Positions 43,075 through 51,166 of a stretch of DNA of 51,306 nucleotides are shown here, piece after piece. This DNA comes from Rhodoferax sp. Lineage in GTDB: Bacteria > Pseudomonadota > Gammaproteobacteria > Burkholderiales > Burkholderiaceae_C. Both the position numbers and the translations under genes were made by a program. Below the pieces are notes generated by a model, which was not told the origin of the DNA, ran no database searches, and was given only the letters and a program-made list of their open reading frames with translations. Position 1 is the first letter of the stretch; every line of letters starts with the position of its first letter. Location: positions 1-51,306 of the forward strand of contig NZ_JAQTWM010000016.1 in NCBI RefSeq assembly GCF_028689305.1. The letters run 5' to 3'.

Positions 43075-44098
43075 TCTGAAAATTGCCGCGGTGAGCAAAC
43101 ATTTTGGCCAAACAGCGGCGGTCCGGGACTTGAACATCGACATGGCCAGTGGTGAATTTGTCGTGCTGCTGGGCCCCAGTGGCGCGGGCAAGACCACCAC
43201 CCTGCGTTTGGTGGCCGGGTTGGAAACGCCTGACAGCGGGCAGGTCTGGATCAATGGCCGCGATGTCACCCAGGTGGCACCGGCACTGCGTGACGTGACT
43301 TTTGTGTTCCAGCAGTATTCGCTCTACCCGCATCTGAGTGTCTACGACAACCTGGCCTTCCCCCTGCGTTCACCGCTGCGCAAGACCAGTGAAGACGACA
43401 TCCGGGCCAAGGTGACCGAAGTGGCACGCATGCTGCGTATGGAAGACAAGTTGCAGAACCCGGCCACCCGGCTCTCCGGTGGGCAGATGCAGCGGGTGGC
43501 CATTGGCCGCGCCCTGGTGCGCAACCCGGCGGTGTACCTGATGGACGAACCACTGTCGTCACTGGACGCCAAGCTTCGCAACGACCTGCGGCTGGAGCTC
43601 AAGCGCATCCAGCAGGACACCCAGGCGACCATGTTGTATGTCACACATGACCAGGTCGAGGCGCTGACCCTGGCCACCCGCATCGGTGTGCTGGATCACG
43701 GGCAGCTGGTGCAGTTGGGCACCCCCCAGCAGGTGTATGAAGACCCGGCCAGTGTGGCCGTGGCCAGCCGGCTGGGTTCACCACGCATCAATCTGTTGCC
43801 CCGTGCGGCGCTGGCCTATCTGCAGGTGCCCGAGACGGTCACCACGCTGGGGGTACGGGCCGAGCACATCCAGGTCTGTCACCCGGACACCCTGGCACAG
43901 GCCAACGCGCAGGCCCGTGTTGAGCGGATTGAACGCCTGAGCGACCAGTATTTGCTGCACCTGAGTTTGCCAGGCAGCGAGCAGGGGCTGATTGCGTCGG
44001 CCCATCCTGGCGAGCTGGCCCGGCCCGGCGAAGACATCCACATTCACATTGCACACAGCCTGTGGTTTGATGCCGGCGGGCAACGGGTGCGCCACTGA
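43067..44098 (+). CDS. ABC transporter ATP-binding protein, MalK/UgpC-like
   Basis: This 343-residue ATPase has a complete motif set: Walker A GPSGAGKTT, Q-loop FVFQQYSLYPHL, consensus signature LSGGQMQRVAIGRAL, Walker B VYLMDEPLSSLDAKL and H-loop YVTHDQVEALT, with a C-terminal OB domain. ATG 43067 follows an AGGAGGTG site inside the previous gene. It forms the other half of the nucleotide-binding dimer for the importer. Confidence 0.88.
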   Translation: MADLKIAAVSKHFGQTAAVRDLNIDMASGEFVVLLGPSGAGKTTTLRLVAGLETPDSGQVWINGRDVTQVAPALRDVTFVFQQYSLYPHLSVYDNLAFPLRSPLRKTSEDDIRAKVTEVARMLRMEDKLQNPATRLSGGQMQRVAIGRALVRNPAVYLMDEPLSSLDAKLRNDLRLELKRIQQDTQATMLYVTHDQVEALTLATRIGVLDHGQLVQLGTPQQVYEDPASVAVASRLGSPRINLLPRAALAYLQVPETVTTLGVRAEHIQVCHPDTLAQANAQARVERIERLSDQYLLHLSLPGSEQGLIASAHPGELARPGEDIHIHIAHSLWFDAGGQRVRH

Positions 44099-44121
44099 TC
44101 ATCTTTACACAGGGACTCATC

Positions 44122-44718
44122 ATGTCAATCAACACAATCATTCAAAACGCCACCCAGACACTGGTGGACCATCTGGAAGAACTCACGGCGCTGGACCAGG
44201 CCATTGGCGACGGCGACCATGGCCTGAACATGAAACGTGGCGCCCAGGCCATCCAGGCCAAGCTGGCCGAGATGGAAGGCACCGGCCTGAACGAATCGCT
44301 CAAGACCATGGGCAAGACCTGTGTAGCCATGATTGGTGGCTCGTCCGGCCCGGTGTTTGGCACCCTGCTCATGACGCTGGGCAAGGAGCTGCCCGCCAAT
44401 CCGACCCACCAGGACCTGGCCCTGGCGCTGCGCACCAGCATCGAGGCCCTGACCCGGCTGGGCAAGGCCCAGGTGGGGCAAAAGACCCTGCTTGATGTGT
44501 TGGACCCGGTGCAAAAAGTGCTGGCCCAGGGCGGCGATGACCTGATCGCCCGGGTGCGCCAATGTGCATTGGACAGCGCTGCCGCGACCGCTGACATGGA
44601 TGCCACGCGTGGCCGTTCGTCCTTTCTGGGTGAGCGTGCCAAGGGCCATGTGGACCCGGGGTCACGCTCCACGGCCCTGATCATTGCTGCGGTCTGTGAC
44701 ACCTTGTCCCGGGCCTGA
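44122..44718 (+). CDS. dhaL: dihydroxyacetone kinase subunit DhaL
   Basis: This 198-residue ADP-binding subunit has the magnesium-binding aspartates D25, D30 and D32 in ALDQAIGDGDHGLNM, GSSGPVFGTLL near 73-84 and the closing GRSSFLGERAKGHVDPGSRSTAL block near 159-180. In the split system DhaL carries the nucleotide and DhaK the substrate. No DhaM phosphotransfer gene is nearby. The gene follows the ABC ATPase after 23 bases and precedes dhaK. Confidence 0.9.
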   Translation: MSINTIIQNATQTLVDHLEELTALDQAIGDGDHGLNMKRGAQAIQAKLAEMEGTGLNESLKTMGKTCVAMIGGSSGPVFGTLLMTLGKELPANPTHQDLALALRTSIEALTRLGKAQVGQKTLLDVLDPVQKVLAQGGDDLIARVRQCALDSAAATADMDATRGRSSFLGERAKGHVDPGSRSTALIIAAVCDTLSRA

Positions 44719-44757
44719 GTGTTGCCGCCGGCTTTTTACTGACTCAAGAGGTACCCC

Positions 44758-45747
44758 ATGAAAAACCTGATGAACCACGTTGACACCGTTCTGGCTGAAT
44801 CGCTGGACGGTTTTGCTGCCGCGCACGCCGACATTGTGGTGCTTGGCGCGGATCGCGAATTTGTTCGCCGCAAGACCCCCAAGCCCGGCAAGGTGGCCTT
44901 GATTTCGGGGGGTGGCGCCGGGCACGAGCCGCTGCATGCGGGCTTTGTCGGTCATGGCATGCTGGATGCGGCTTGTCCCGGGCAGATTTTCACCTCGCCT
45001 ACCCCCAACCAGATGCTCAACGCTGCGCAGGCCGTGGATGGGGGTGCCGGTGTCCTGTTCATCGTCAAGAATTATTCCGGCGACATGATGAATTTCCAGA
45101 TGGCGGCAGAAATGCTCGACCAGGACAACGACATTGTGATCGTCAATGACGACGTGGCGGTGGAGGACTCCACCTACACCACCGGCCGCCGGGGCGTTGC
45201 TGGCACCCTGATTGTGGAAAAGATGCTGGGTGCTGCCGCCGAGCGCGGTGATAGTCTGGAGCAGCTCAAGGCATTGGGTGATGCCGTGAACAAGGCCACA
45301 GCCTCCATGGGGGTGGCGCTGACCTCCTGCACGGTGCCGGCCGCCGGCAAACCAACCTTCCAGATTGGCATGCATGAAATGGAGGTGGGCGTTGGCATCC
45401 ACGGCGAGCCAGGACGGCGCCGCGTGCCGCTGGCCAGCGCGGACGACATTGCCGAAGAGCTCACCAACTCGGTGATGAAGGATCTGGCGCTTCAGCCGGG
45501 GCAGGAAGTCATCCTGCTGGTCAACGGTTTTGGCGGCACCCCCATGCTGGAGCTGTACCTGATGGTCAACGCGGCCCGCAAGGTGCTGGGCAAAGCTGGC
45601 GTGAGTGTGGTGCGTCACTTGACTGGCTCGTACGTCACCTCGCTGGAGATGGCCGGCTGTTCCATCACGGTGTGTGCTGTTGACAAGGACATGCTGGCAT
45701 TGTGGGACGCGCCGGTGCAGACCGCAGCCTTGCGCTGGGGGCGCTGA
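44758..45747 (+). CDS. dhaK: dihydroxyacetone kinase subunit DhaK
   Basis: This 329-residue subunit has GGGAGHEP near 56-63 and the covalent substrate histidine H215 in VGVGIHGEPGRRR. Both active-site blocks are intact. It would bind dihydroxyacetone, or a four-carbon ketose such as erythrulose in related enzymes, and accept phosphate from DhaL. The gene closes the operon. The C-terminus ends in ALRWGR and the length is slightly shorter than the E. coli protein. Confidence 0.9.
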   Translation: MKNLMNHVDTVLAESLDGFAAAHADIVVLGADREFVRRKTPKPGKVALISGGGAGHEPLHAGFVGHGMLDAACPGQIFTSPTPNQMLNAAQAVDGGAGVLFIVKNYSGDMMNFQMAAEMLDQDNDIVIVNDDVAVEDSTYTTGRRGVAGTLIVEKMLGAAAERGDSLEQLKALGDAVNKATASMGVALTSCTVPAAGKPTFQIGMHEMEVGVGIHGEPGRRRVPLASADDIAEELTNSVMKDLALQPGQEVILLVNGFGGTPMLELYLMVNAARKVLGKAGVSVVRHLTGSYVTSLEMAGCSITVCAVDKDMLALWDAPVQTAALRWGR

Positions 45748-45771
45748 TCCGTTTGTCGGGTGCGTGGACCG

Positions 45772-45788
45772 GGGCCAGATGCTGGCCC
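45772..45788 (+). other. GC hairpin after dhaK
   Basis: GGGCCAG-ATG-CTGGCCC is a perfect 7-base stem located 25 bases past the dhaK stop. It lacks a T run, so it is not a standard terminator but may mark the 3' end of the operon RNA. Confidence 0.4.
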
Positions 45789-45839
45789 GGCGTGTTGACC
45801 GCCGGGGGTGAACTTCGGTGATCGGTTATCTTCAGCGGG

Positions 45840-46727
45840 ATGCGCGCCCTTCGATTTCCCAATACTCTACCCTTGCTGGCCGTGCTCGGCTCCGTCACCG
45901 CCCTGGGCCTGGGCACCTCGTTTGCCAAACAGCTTTTTCCGCTGGTGGGGTCGCTGGGCACCACGGCGTTGCGTGTCGGGTTTTCCGCCCTGCTGATGCT
46001 GGCCGTGTGGCGGCCCTGGCGCTGGGCGCTGTCGCGTTCCGATGCCCGCGCCTTGCTGCTCTACGGCGTGGCTTTGGGCTGCATGAACCTGTTGTTTTAC
46101 CTGTCGCTGCAGACCATTGCCTTCGGGGTGGCGGTGGCGATCGAGTTCTCCGGTCCGCTGGCGGTGGCCATGCTGTCCTCGCGCAAGCCGGTGGACTTCC
46201 TCTGGCTGGCGCTGGCCATGGTCGGACTGGGTCTGCTGCTGCCACTGGGGCAAAGTGTGGGAAGCCTTGACCTGCAAGGGGTGATGTTTGCGCTGGGCGC
46301 GGCGGTGTGCTGGGGCGCCTACATTGTGTTTGGCAAGCGCGTGGGGCATTTGCATGCCGGGCACTCGGTGGCACTGGGTTTGAGTGTGGCAGCCATCACC
46401 GTGGTGCCGTTTGGTCTCTGGCACGCGGGCAGCGCCTTGTGGCAGCCACACATTTTGCTGTTTGGACTGTGTGTGGCAGCGGTGTCCAGCGCCTTGCCGA
46501 TCTCGTTGGAGATGGTGGCCCTCAAACGCCTGCCGCAGGGTGCTTTTGGCATCATGACCAGCATGGAGCCGGCCATGGCTGCCCTGCTGGGCCTGCTGGT
46601 GCTTGATGAACACCTGAGTGCCATGCAATGGCTGGCCATCGTCTGCATCATGCTGGCGGCAGCTGGCAGTGCAATCACGGCCAGCCCAAGGGCTGCCCAC
46701 ACGGTGCCGCAAGACGTGGTGATGTGA
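45840..46727 (+). CDS. EamA-family exporter, RhtA-like
   Basis: This 295-residue protein has ten predicted helices in two EamA repeats. TSFAKQLFPLVGSLGTTALRVGFSALLML, AVAIEFSGPLAVAML and SLEMVALKRLPQGAFGIMTSMEPAMAALLGLLVLDEHLS match RhtA, the threonine/homoserine exporter of E. coli. Export of amino acids or similar small metabolites is likely; the precise substrate is not shown. It is a single gene with a short 5' gap after dhaK. Confidence 0.82.
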   Translation: MRALRFPNTLPLLAVLGSVTALGLGTSFAKQLFPLVGSLGTTALRVGFSALLMLAVWRPWRWALSRSDARALLLYGVALGCMNLLFYLSLQTIAFGVAVAIEFSGPLAVAMLSSRKPVDFLWLALAMVGLGLLLPLGQSVGSLDLQGVMFALGAAVCWGAYIVFGKRVGHLHAGHSVALGLSVAAITVVPFGLWHAGSALWQPHILLFGLCVAAVSSALPISLEMVALKRLPQGAFGIMTSMEPAMAALLGLLVLDEHLSAMQWLAIVCIMLAAAGSAITASPRAAHTVPQDVVM

Positions 46728-46899
46728 GGGGTGACGACCCCGGGCGCGTAAGCAAGGCGTGTCAGTTGTTTCCAAATGCAGCCAAAGTGACCCAGGGACA
46801 CTTGCTGAAACAATTTCAGTTTTCCAACCCGCCGGGACGGCGGCATCATGGGCGCCTCACGTCATCACGTGTCAATCAACAAAAGACAAAGGCTTTCTC

Positions 46900-47118
46900 A
46901 TGAAAAATGATTCGCGTTGGGTTTCTGGCATCGTTGTATCAGCTGTTCTGCTGGCGCTGACGGGTTGCGCCGGCATGTCGCACCGAGACCGCAACACCAT
47001 TGCCGGTGCCGGTATTGGTGCCGTTGCCGGTTCGATCCTGACCGGTGGCAGCACGCTGGGCACGGTGGGCGGTGCGGCCGTGGGGGGTGTGATTGGTGAC
47101 CGGGTCGGGCACAAGTAG
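46900..47118 (+). CDS. small glycine-zipper lipoprotein
   Basis: This 72-residue protein has a signal peptide and lipobox LTGC (cysteine at 23), followed by a glycine-zipper stretch (IAGAGIGAVAGSILTGGSTLGTVGGAAVGGVIGDRVG). OsmB-type and similar small outer-membrane lipoproteins look like this and are often induced by osmotic or envelope stress. ATG 46900 is chosen over longer in-frame starts. Confidence 0.8.
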   Translation: MKNDSRWVSGIVVSAVLLALTGCAGMSHRDRNTIAGAGIGAVAGSILTGGSTLGTVGGAAVGGVIGDRVGHK

Positions 47119-47203
47119 CCTGTGCCGTCGATGCGGCTGGCGTCATCCGATTGTTCAATCATGTTGGTCATGAAATAGGCGTCTATCCCACGTCAATAGG
47201 ATG

Positions 47204-47578
47204 TTAATTGCTATTAAATAGATAGCTATTTAAGCAATTCTGCCGAGTTGCGCCTATCGGCCAGCCGTCCACACTGCACGTGCTGCCCAGCCACTGCATG
47301 CGCATGGCAGACACCGGCGAGTGCGGCAACATCACCACACGGTTCTTGTTGTCTGGCCTCGCGCACGATGTGAGCAAAGGTCGCAACAGTCTTGCCCAGT
47401 GATGGGCACCAGAGCAGGCTTCCATGCCAATCAGGCAAGGCGGAAAAGACGCAATGAGTTCCGCCAGCTTGGCGCGTGGCACGCTAGGCCTGAGCAACAC
47501 AGGCTTGCCTGTTGCATCGACACAATGCACGGCAAAAACGTTCTTTGCCAGATCGATTCCAATGGTTACGATGGTCAT
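47204..47578 (-). pseudogene. IS110-family transposase remnant, truncated and frameshifted
   Basis: ATG 47578 starts MTIVTIGIDLAKNVFAVHCVD, then PCLIGMEACSGAHHWARLL, which is the N-terminal DEDD recombinase domain of IS110 family transposases. After HHWARLL the homologous phase moves to another frame (GKTVATFAHIVREARQQEP), and homology stops soon after, at about 100 residues of an expected 330 or more. The catalytic serine domain is absent, so the gene is dead. It marks an old insertion next to the cassette-like region. Confidence 0.8.
47208..47237. repeat. AT-rich imperfect palindrome
   Basis: TTGCTATTAAATAG and CTATTTAAGCAA flank ATAG and pair except for a two-base bulge. The core resembles the GCTAT...ATAGC repeats elsewhere in the window. 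It overlaps the truncated end of the IS110 remnant. Confidence 0.5.
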
Positions 47579-47698
47579 GATTTCTCCTTTCGGACAAGTT
47601 GATGAAAAGCTCGCACTTCCCATCGTGGCACTCGGTTGTTGTTTACTGCATCCCTGACGGGGCGCGGCTTGCTCGGGACGGGGAAGTCCCTTTCATTC
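47579..47698 (-). mobile_element. 5' non-coding end of the IS110 remnant
   Basis: About 120 bases lie upstream of the transposase start on the minus strand, with GGGAC-TTCCCC-GTCCC at the outer end, a CCCCGTCAGGG segment, and AAAGGAG before the ATG. IS110-group elements encode their bridge RNA in this upstream end. The end is set near 47698 because a GTTAGCT core like that of the next gene's attC-like site follows. The exact boundary is inferred. Confidence 0.45.
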
Positions 47699-47705
47699 GT
47701 TAGCT
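47699..47705 (+). other. possible attC 3' core (GTTAGCT)
   Basis: GTTAGCT precedes the DUF2971 gene by 15 bases and is the exact reverse complement of AGCTAAC at the end of that gene (48528). Such a pair would define a gene cassette. It deviates from the GTTRRRY consensus at one place. Confidence 0.35.
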
Positions 47706-47720
47706 GCCAGGAGTACTCGA

Positions 47721-48533
47721 GTGATCCTGTATAAGTACATGTCCGAATCAGCAGCGAAGTTGATCCTTGAAAATCGATCAATTGGATTTGCCAAGCCCGA
47801 TACGTTTAATGACCCGTATGAGCTGAAGGCGGCCTATCCGCCGCAAGGAGCTAATCCACTAGCTTTGTTCATCGATGTGATTCGGTCATGCGGTAAGCAA
47901 TTCATTTGGTCGGATACAAGTGGAGTTCTGTGCCTTACGCGAAACCCGTTGAACGCTTTGATGTGGGCCCATTACGGAGACGAACATCGAGGCGTGGTGC
48001 TAGGTATTGATGTAGAGCAAGCAGGATTTCTTGATGTGCAACGCTGCTTAGTGCCCGCACAATTTGGAAATGTGGTTTATACACATACTCGGCCAACCCA
48101 CGCTTTGGCATCGTTTAAAGGCTCCAATCCGATCTCGGTAGGTCATACGCATCACTATCCTGTTGGCCACGAAGAAAAGCTGCAACGTACATTTCTCCAA
48201 AAGCCAGCCTGCTGGGCTTACGAAGAAGAAGTTCGGGTAGTGAAGTGCCTCTCGGACAGAAAGGGTGGGACTAATCAAAGCGGCACTTTTGTTGAAGTCG
48301 AATTGCCCGATAAGACACTCTATTGCTACACGCTTCCTGATGGAGCAATTAGGGAAATCTATTTGGGCATGAGACACTCTTCGCTTCAGTCTATTAGCGC
48401 CGCAAAAGCTGGACTACATGAGTATCACGAGCTTTGTCCAGAGCTGTCAGTTAATGGATGCCGGTTGTCCCGCGCTACGTGGGATATCGATTCGTTTGAC
48501 GTTTCGGCATTGGTGGCTGAGCGTGGCAGCTAA
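47721..48533 (+). CDS. DUF2971 family protein
   Basis: This 270-residue protein starts with GTG 47721 after a CAGGAG site: MILYKYMSESAAKLILENRSIGFAKPDTFNDPYE, the DUF2971 start. CLTRNPLNALMWAHYGDEHRGVVLGID and the later WAYEEEVRVVK are family hallmarks. The biochemical function is unknown; the family is frequent in mobile and defence-rich regions. Codon use and GC content are lower than in the main chromosome part of the window, and an attC-like site starts at its stop codon, which is typical of an integron cassette. Confidence 0.82.
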   Translation: MILYKYMSESAAKLILENRSIGFAKPDTFNDPYELKAAYPPQGANPLALFIDVIRSCGKQFIWSDTSGVLCLTRNPLNALMWAHYGDEHRGVVLGIDVEQAGFLDVQRCLVPAQFGNVVYTHTRPTHALASFKGSNPISVGHTHHYPVGHEEKLQRTFLQKPACWAYEEEVRVVKCLSDRKGGTNQSGTFVEVELPDKTLYCYTLPDGAIREIYLGMRHSSLQSISAAKAGLHEYHELCPELSVNGCRLSRATWDIDSFDVSALVAERGS

Positions 48534-48626
48534 CAAATCATTGCAGCGAACGTTTGACCCGCCGCCCATTTTTGCTATCGCAAAAACAGGCGTCGCCTCA
48601 AGCGCCGCTGAATTCAGGCGTTGAGG
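48528..48626 (+). other. candidate integron attC site after the DUF2971 gene
   Basis: AGCTAAC at the stop codon and GTTGAGG at 48620 would be the outer boxes. Inside, CATTGCAGCG (48539-48548) can pair with CGCCGCTGAATTCA near the 3' end with an unpaired base, as in attC L boxes. The centre has a perfect TTTTTGC-TATC-GCAAAAA hairpin. The outer boxes fit the consensus only loosely, so this is a candidate. Confidence 0.5.
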
Positions 48627-48812
48627 CTGTGCAAAAAAACCTTTTGAAAGCGGAAATTACGTCAGTTGATGAGAAAGCAAAAAACGTTATTCGGGCATCG
48701 CATTCTTACCCTCAGTGCCATGGCCCGCTACAAACCCGTAGACCGTCATGCCTGCCTGCCCAACGTTCAGTTCATTTCCCTCAGTGGCGACAGCCAGCCC
48801 AGCGACCAGTGA
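48625..48812 (+). mobile_element. probable left end of an IS1182-like element
   Basis: The segment starts GGCTGTGCAAAAAAACC, like the terminal repeats of IS1182-type elements, and holds a 30-codon frame from ATG 48720 (MARYKPVDRHACLPN...) that resembles the start of that transposase family before it stops at 48812. It is short and broken, so the call is tentative. Confidence 0.35.
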
Positions 48813-48997
48813 CGGGGGAAAGATAAGTCAGTCGTGCCTCATTGGGGTCTGATCCGGACGCACCGGTGCAAGAATGGGCGCAACAATAACCACACACGAA
48901 GCACAGGGGATCGAAACGATGAAGTCAAATCCGCATCTCATGAACCTGTTGGCGCTACGCGCAAACATGGTTTTTGCATGGTCTCGTTAGGTACTGT
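48813..48997. other. intergenic region before the AraC-type gene
   Basis: No convincing gene is present. A 23-codon frame at 48919-48990 (MKSNPHLMNLLALRANMVFAWSR) lacks support. The AraC-type gene promoter should lie here. Confidence 0.35.
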
Positions 48998-49933
48998 ATG
49001 GACTCCCACGATAGTCGCTCAGAATACGAAAGCCGAATGCATCGGGTGCTCGCGTACATCGACGAGCATCTGGATGAGCAACTCGATCTCGCCACTTTGG
49101 CTGACGTTGCACACTTTTCGTCGTTCCACTTTCATCGGCTCTTTTCCGCATGGATGGGTGAAACATTTGGCGACTATCTGCGCCGTCGGCGAATCGAGGT
49201 GGCTGCTATGCGGCTTGCGGCTCAGCCACGCACGAGAATTTTGTACATCGCCTTGTCGGTGGGCTTTGGCTCTGCAGAAGCATTTACGCGCGCGTTCAAA
49301 AACCGCTTTGGATGCTCACCTTCGGCATGGCGTGAACTGCAGTCATTGCAACGCCATGCAAAAAGCAATTCTGATCAGGCGAATAGCAAGCACGGTCAAG
49401 CATTACAGGTGACATTCACGGAACATGAAGTCTCCCGAAAACTGAACAAGGAGAACATCATGAAAGTAGTACTCATTGACCGCCTGCCTGCGACTGTTGC
49501 CTATTTCCGCCACCTTGGCCCTTACGGCGAACCCATCGTGCGGTTCTGGCAGGAAACCTATGTGCCGTGGGCTGTCATGAACAAACTTGGCGCGGATCAC
49601 GCTCGCTACGGAATCAGCCACGACGACCCGAGCATTACCGCACCCGAGCAGTGCAGATATGACGCTTGTGCCGAAGTGTTACCCGATTTCATGGCAACTG
49701 GTGGGGCACTCAAGAAGACCATTCCGGGCGGCAAGTATGCGGTGCTCCATTTCAACGGAACAGTTGAACGGGTAGGTGAGGCTTGGGCGGCGTTACTTCG
49801 GAACTGGTTACCCTCCAGCGGTTTGCAACTTGATGGACGTCCATGTTTCGAGTACTACCCAAAGGGTGCGGCCTTTGATTGCAAAACGGGAAAATTTGAG
49901 TGCGAGATATGCATTCCTGTGGTTCCGCTTTGA
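48998..49933 (+). CDS. AraC-family regulator with GyrI-like effector domain
   Basis: This 311-residue protein has an N-terminal AraC DNA-binding domain with two helix-turn-helix units (LDLATLADVAHFSSFHFHRLFSAWMG and ILYIALSVGFGSAEAFTRAFKNRFGCSPSAWR, about 22-115). A linker leads to a C-terminal GyrI-like small-molecule domain (about 157-310, VVLIDRLPATVAYFRHLGPYGE, PGGKYAVLHFNG, CFEYYPKGA, CEICIPVVPL). Rob- and BmrR-type regulators with this domain respond to drugs or hydrophobic compounds. ATG 48998 is chosen. Lower GC suggests transfer. Confidence 0.87.
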   Translation: MDSHDSRSEYESRMHRVLAYIDEHLDEQLDLATLADVAHFSSFHFHRLFSAWMGETFGDYLRRRRIEVAAMRLAAQPRTRILYIALSVGFGSAEAFTRAFKNRFGCSPSAWRELQSLQRHAKSNSDQANSKHGQALQVTFTEHEVSRKLNKENIMKVVLIDRLPATVAYFRHLGPYGEPIVRFWQETYVPWAVMNKLGADHARYGISHDDPSITAPEQCRYDACAEVLPDFMATGGALKKTIPGGKYAVLHFNGTVERVGEAWAALLRNWLPSSGLQLDGRPCFEYYPKGAAFDCKTGKFECEICIPVVPL

Positions 49934-50026
49934 TGACGAGGTCACAACAGTCAGCGTTTGGCACAGCGCTCTCGTGACTACCACTCGATGATTGGTCGCC
50001 ACGAGTACAAATAATGGAGAAACGAA

Positions 50027-50464
50027 GTGGACGATATTGAAACGTCGATGTTGCGGGTTATGGAAGCCTACAAAACGGCAATTTCCGAGAAGGACATCGA
50101 AGCATTCATCAGTCTTTATAGCCCGGACGTGAAGGTATTCGACGCATGGAGCGTTTGGTTCTACGACGGTTCTGAGATCTGGCGGAAATTGATCAAGGAG
50201 TGGTTCCTTTCACTGGGCAACGAATGTGTCAGAGTGAACTTCGAAGAAGTGCAAACCCTCTGCGGATGTGAATTGGCAGTGCTCACGGCCATCGTCACCT
50301 ATGCTGGTTATTCCGCTGAAGGTAAGGAACTGCGTACCATGCAGAACCGGCTTACCTGGACGTTCAAGCCAGAGAGAGGCGCCGTGAAAATTGTTCACGA
50401 ACATACATCGGTACCTGTAGATTTCAATGACAAAAAAGCAATCCTTTTACGTGAACTCAGATAA
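50027..50464 (+). CDS. SnoaL-like/NTF2-fold protein
   Basis: This 145-residue protein has a SnoaL-like cone fold: MEAYKTAISEKDIEAFISLYSPDVKVFDAW, WRKLIKEWF, LAVLTAIVTYAGYSAEGKELRTMQNRLTWTFK and KIVHEHTSVPVDF. Such proteins act as small hydrolases, isomerases or ligand-binding proteins, and the specific role is unknown. The GTG start at 50027 follows a GGAGAAACGA site. It reads as a lone gene in the low-GC region and is of the type often found as gene cassettes. Confidence 0.8.
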   Translation: MDDIETSMLRVMEAYKTAISEKDIEAFISLYSPDVKVFDAWSVWFYDGSEIWRKLIKEWFLSLGNECVRVNFEEVQTLCGCELAVLTAIVTYAGYSAEGKELRTMQNRLTWTFKPERGAVKIVHEHTSVPVDFNDKKAILLRELR

Positions 50465-50527
50465 TGGCACTTAACCATCCATCAAGCGGGATTCAGCCCT
50501 GTCACTACCACCAATTGAGGAAAAATC

Positions 50528-51016
50528 ATGAATACCGAACTCAACAACTATCCGCCAATGAGTCCCTATTTCACTGTGAGGGACGCGAGCAAGGCTATCG
50601 AGTTTTATAAAGCTGCGTTTGGCGCGACAGAAATCTCCCGGCTCACCGATGCGAGAACGGGGGGTGTCGGTCATGCCGAACTTATGATCAATGGCAGCCA
50701 CTTTATGCTTGCCGACGAAAATCCCGCATGGGGCAATAAATCGCCTCTGAGCCTTGGCGGCACTGCTGTGGGTTTTAGTCTGATAGTGGAGAATGCTGAT
50801 GCAGCCACAGAACGCGCGCGTGCCGCCGGCGCAACTATCGAAATGCCACCGACTGATATGTTTTATGGCTTCCGTAGTGCCGGAATCAGCGACCCCTTTG
50901 GGCACAAATGGATGCTTCAGCATCAGATTGAAAACGTCTCGCACGAAGAAATGCAAAAACGTTGGGATGCAATGCTGGCTTCCGGAAATACGGGTTGCAC
51001 AAATACCGACAAATGA
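50528..51016 (+). CDS. VOC-family protein, PhnB/glyoxalase-like
   Basis: This 162-residue protein follows the PhnB-type vicinal oxygen chelate pattern: SPYFTVRDASKAIEFYKAAFGATEISRL, VGHAELMINGSHFMLADEN, GFSLIVENADAATERARAAGATIEMPPTDMFYGFRSAGISDPFGHKWML. Metal ligands of the fold are likely the histidine in GHAEL and a residue in FGHKW. Members include bleomycin-resistance-like proteins and 3-demethylubiquinone-like enzymes; no substrate can be given. An attC-like box (GCCTAAC) lies 8 bases past its stop. Confidence 0.83.
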   Translation: MNTELNNYPPMSPYFTVRDASKAIEFYKAAFGATEISRLTDARTGGVGHAELMINGSHFMLADENPAWGNKSPLSLGGTAVGFSLIVENADAATERARAAGATIEMPPTDMFYGFRSAGISDPFGHKWMLQHQIENVSHEEMQKRWDAMLASGNTGCTNTDK

Positions 51017-51023
51017 CGAGCCA

Positions 51024-51161
51024 GCCTAACATTGCGCTCCAGAGGGACGCTTCGCAGGCAAGCCAACCTCGCGCCCTTGAGCTGGCACGTTCAGGCTGTA
51101 AAAAGCATCTGGCACGCGGTGTGGCGCGCGAAAATCGTATTTTTTTACAGCCTCGTTGGGC
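51024..51161 (+). other. candidate attC-like region between VOC and lipoprotein genes
   Basis: GCCTAAC (51024-51030) and GTTGGGC (51155-51161) match the attC outer-box consensus RYYYAAC and GTTRRRY, and the next gene starts 6 bases later, as in a cassette array. An inner inverted repeat GGCTGTAAAAA / TTTTTACAGCC (51094-51104 and 51142-51152) is present, but L boxes were not clearly found. Confidence 0.45.
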
Positions 51162-51166
51162 ACCAG

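Noticed and set aside
46805..46819. CTGAAA-CAA-TTTCAG palindrome upstream of the glycine-zipper lipoprotein
   Set aside because: A 6-base inverted repeat with no further context; too weak to call a regulatory site or a terminator.
48919..48990. 23-codon frame MKSNPHLMNLLALRANMVFAWSR
   Set aside because: Very short, no clear ribosome site or homologue; it lies in the likely promoter of the AraC-type gene.
50465..50527. Possible attC site between SnoaL-like and VOC genes (ACTTAACCATCCATCAAGCGGG)
   Set aside because: The 5' box and an L-box-like stretch are present, but no matching 3' core was found, so it may be at most a degraded half site.
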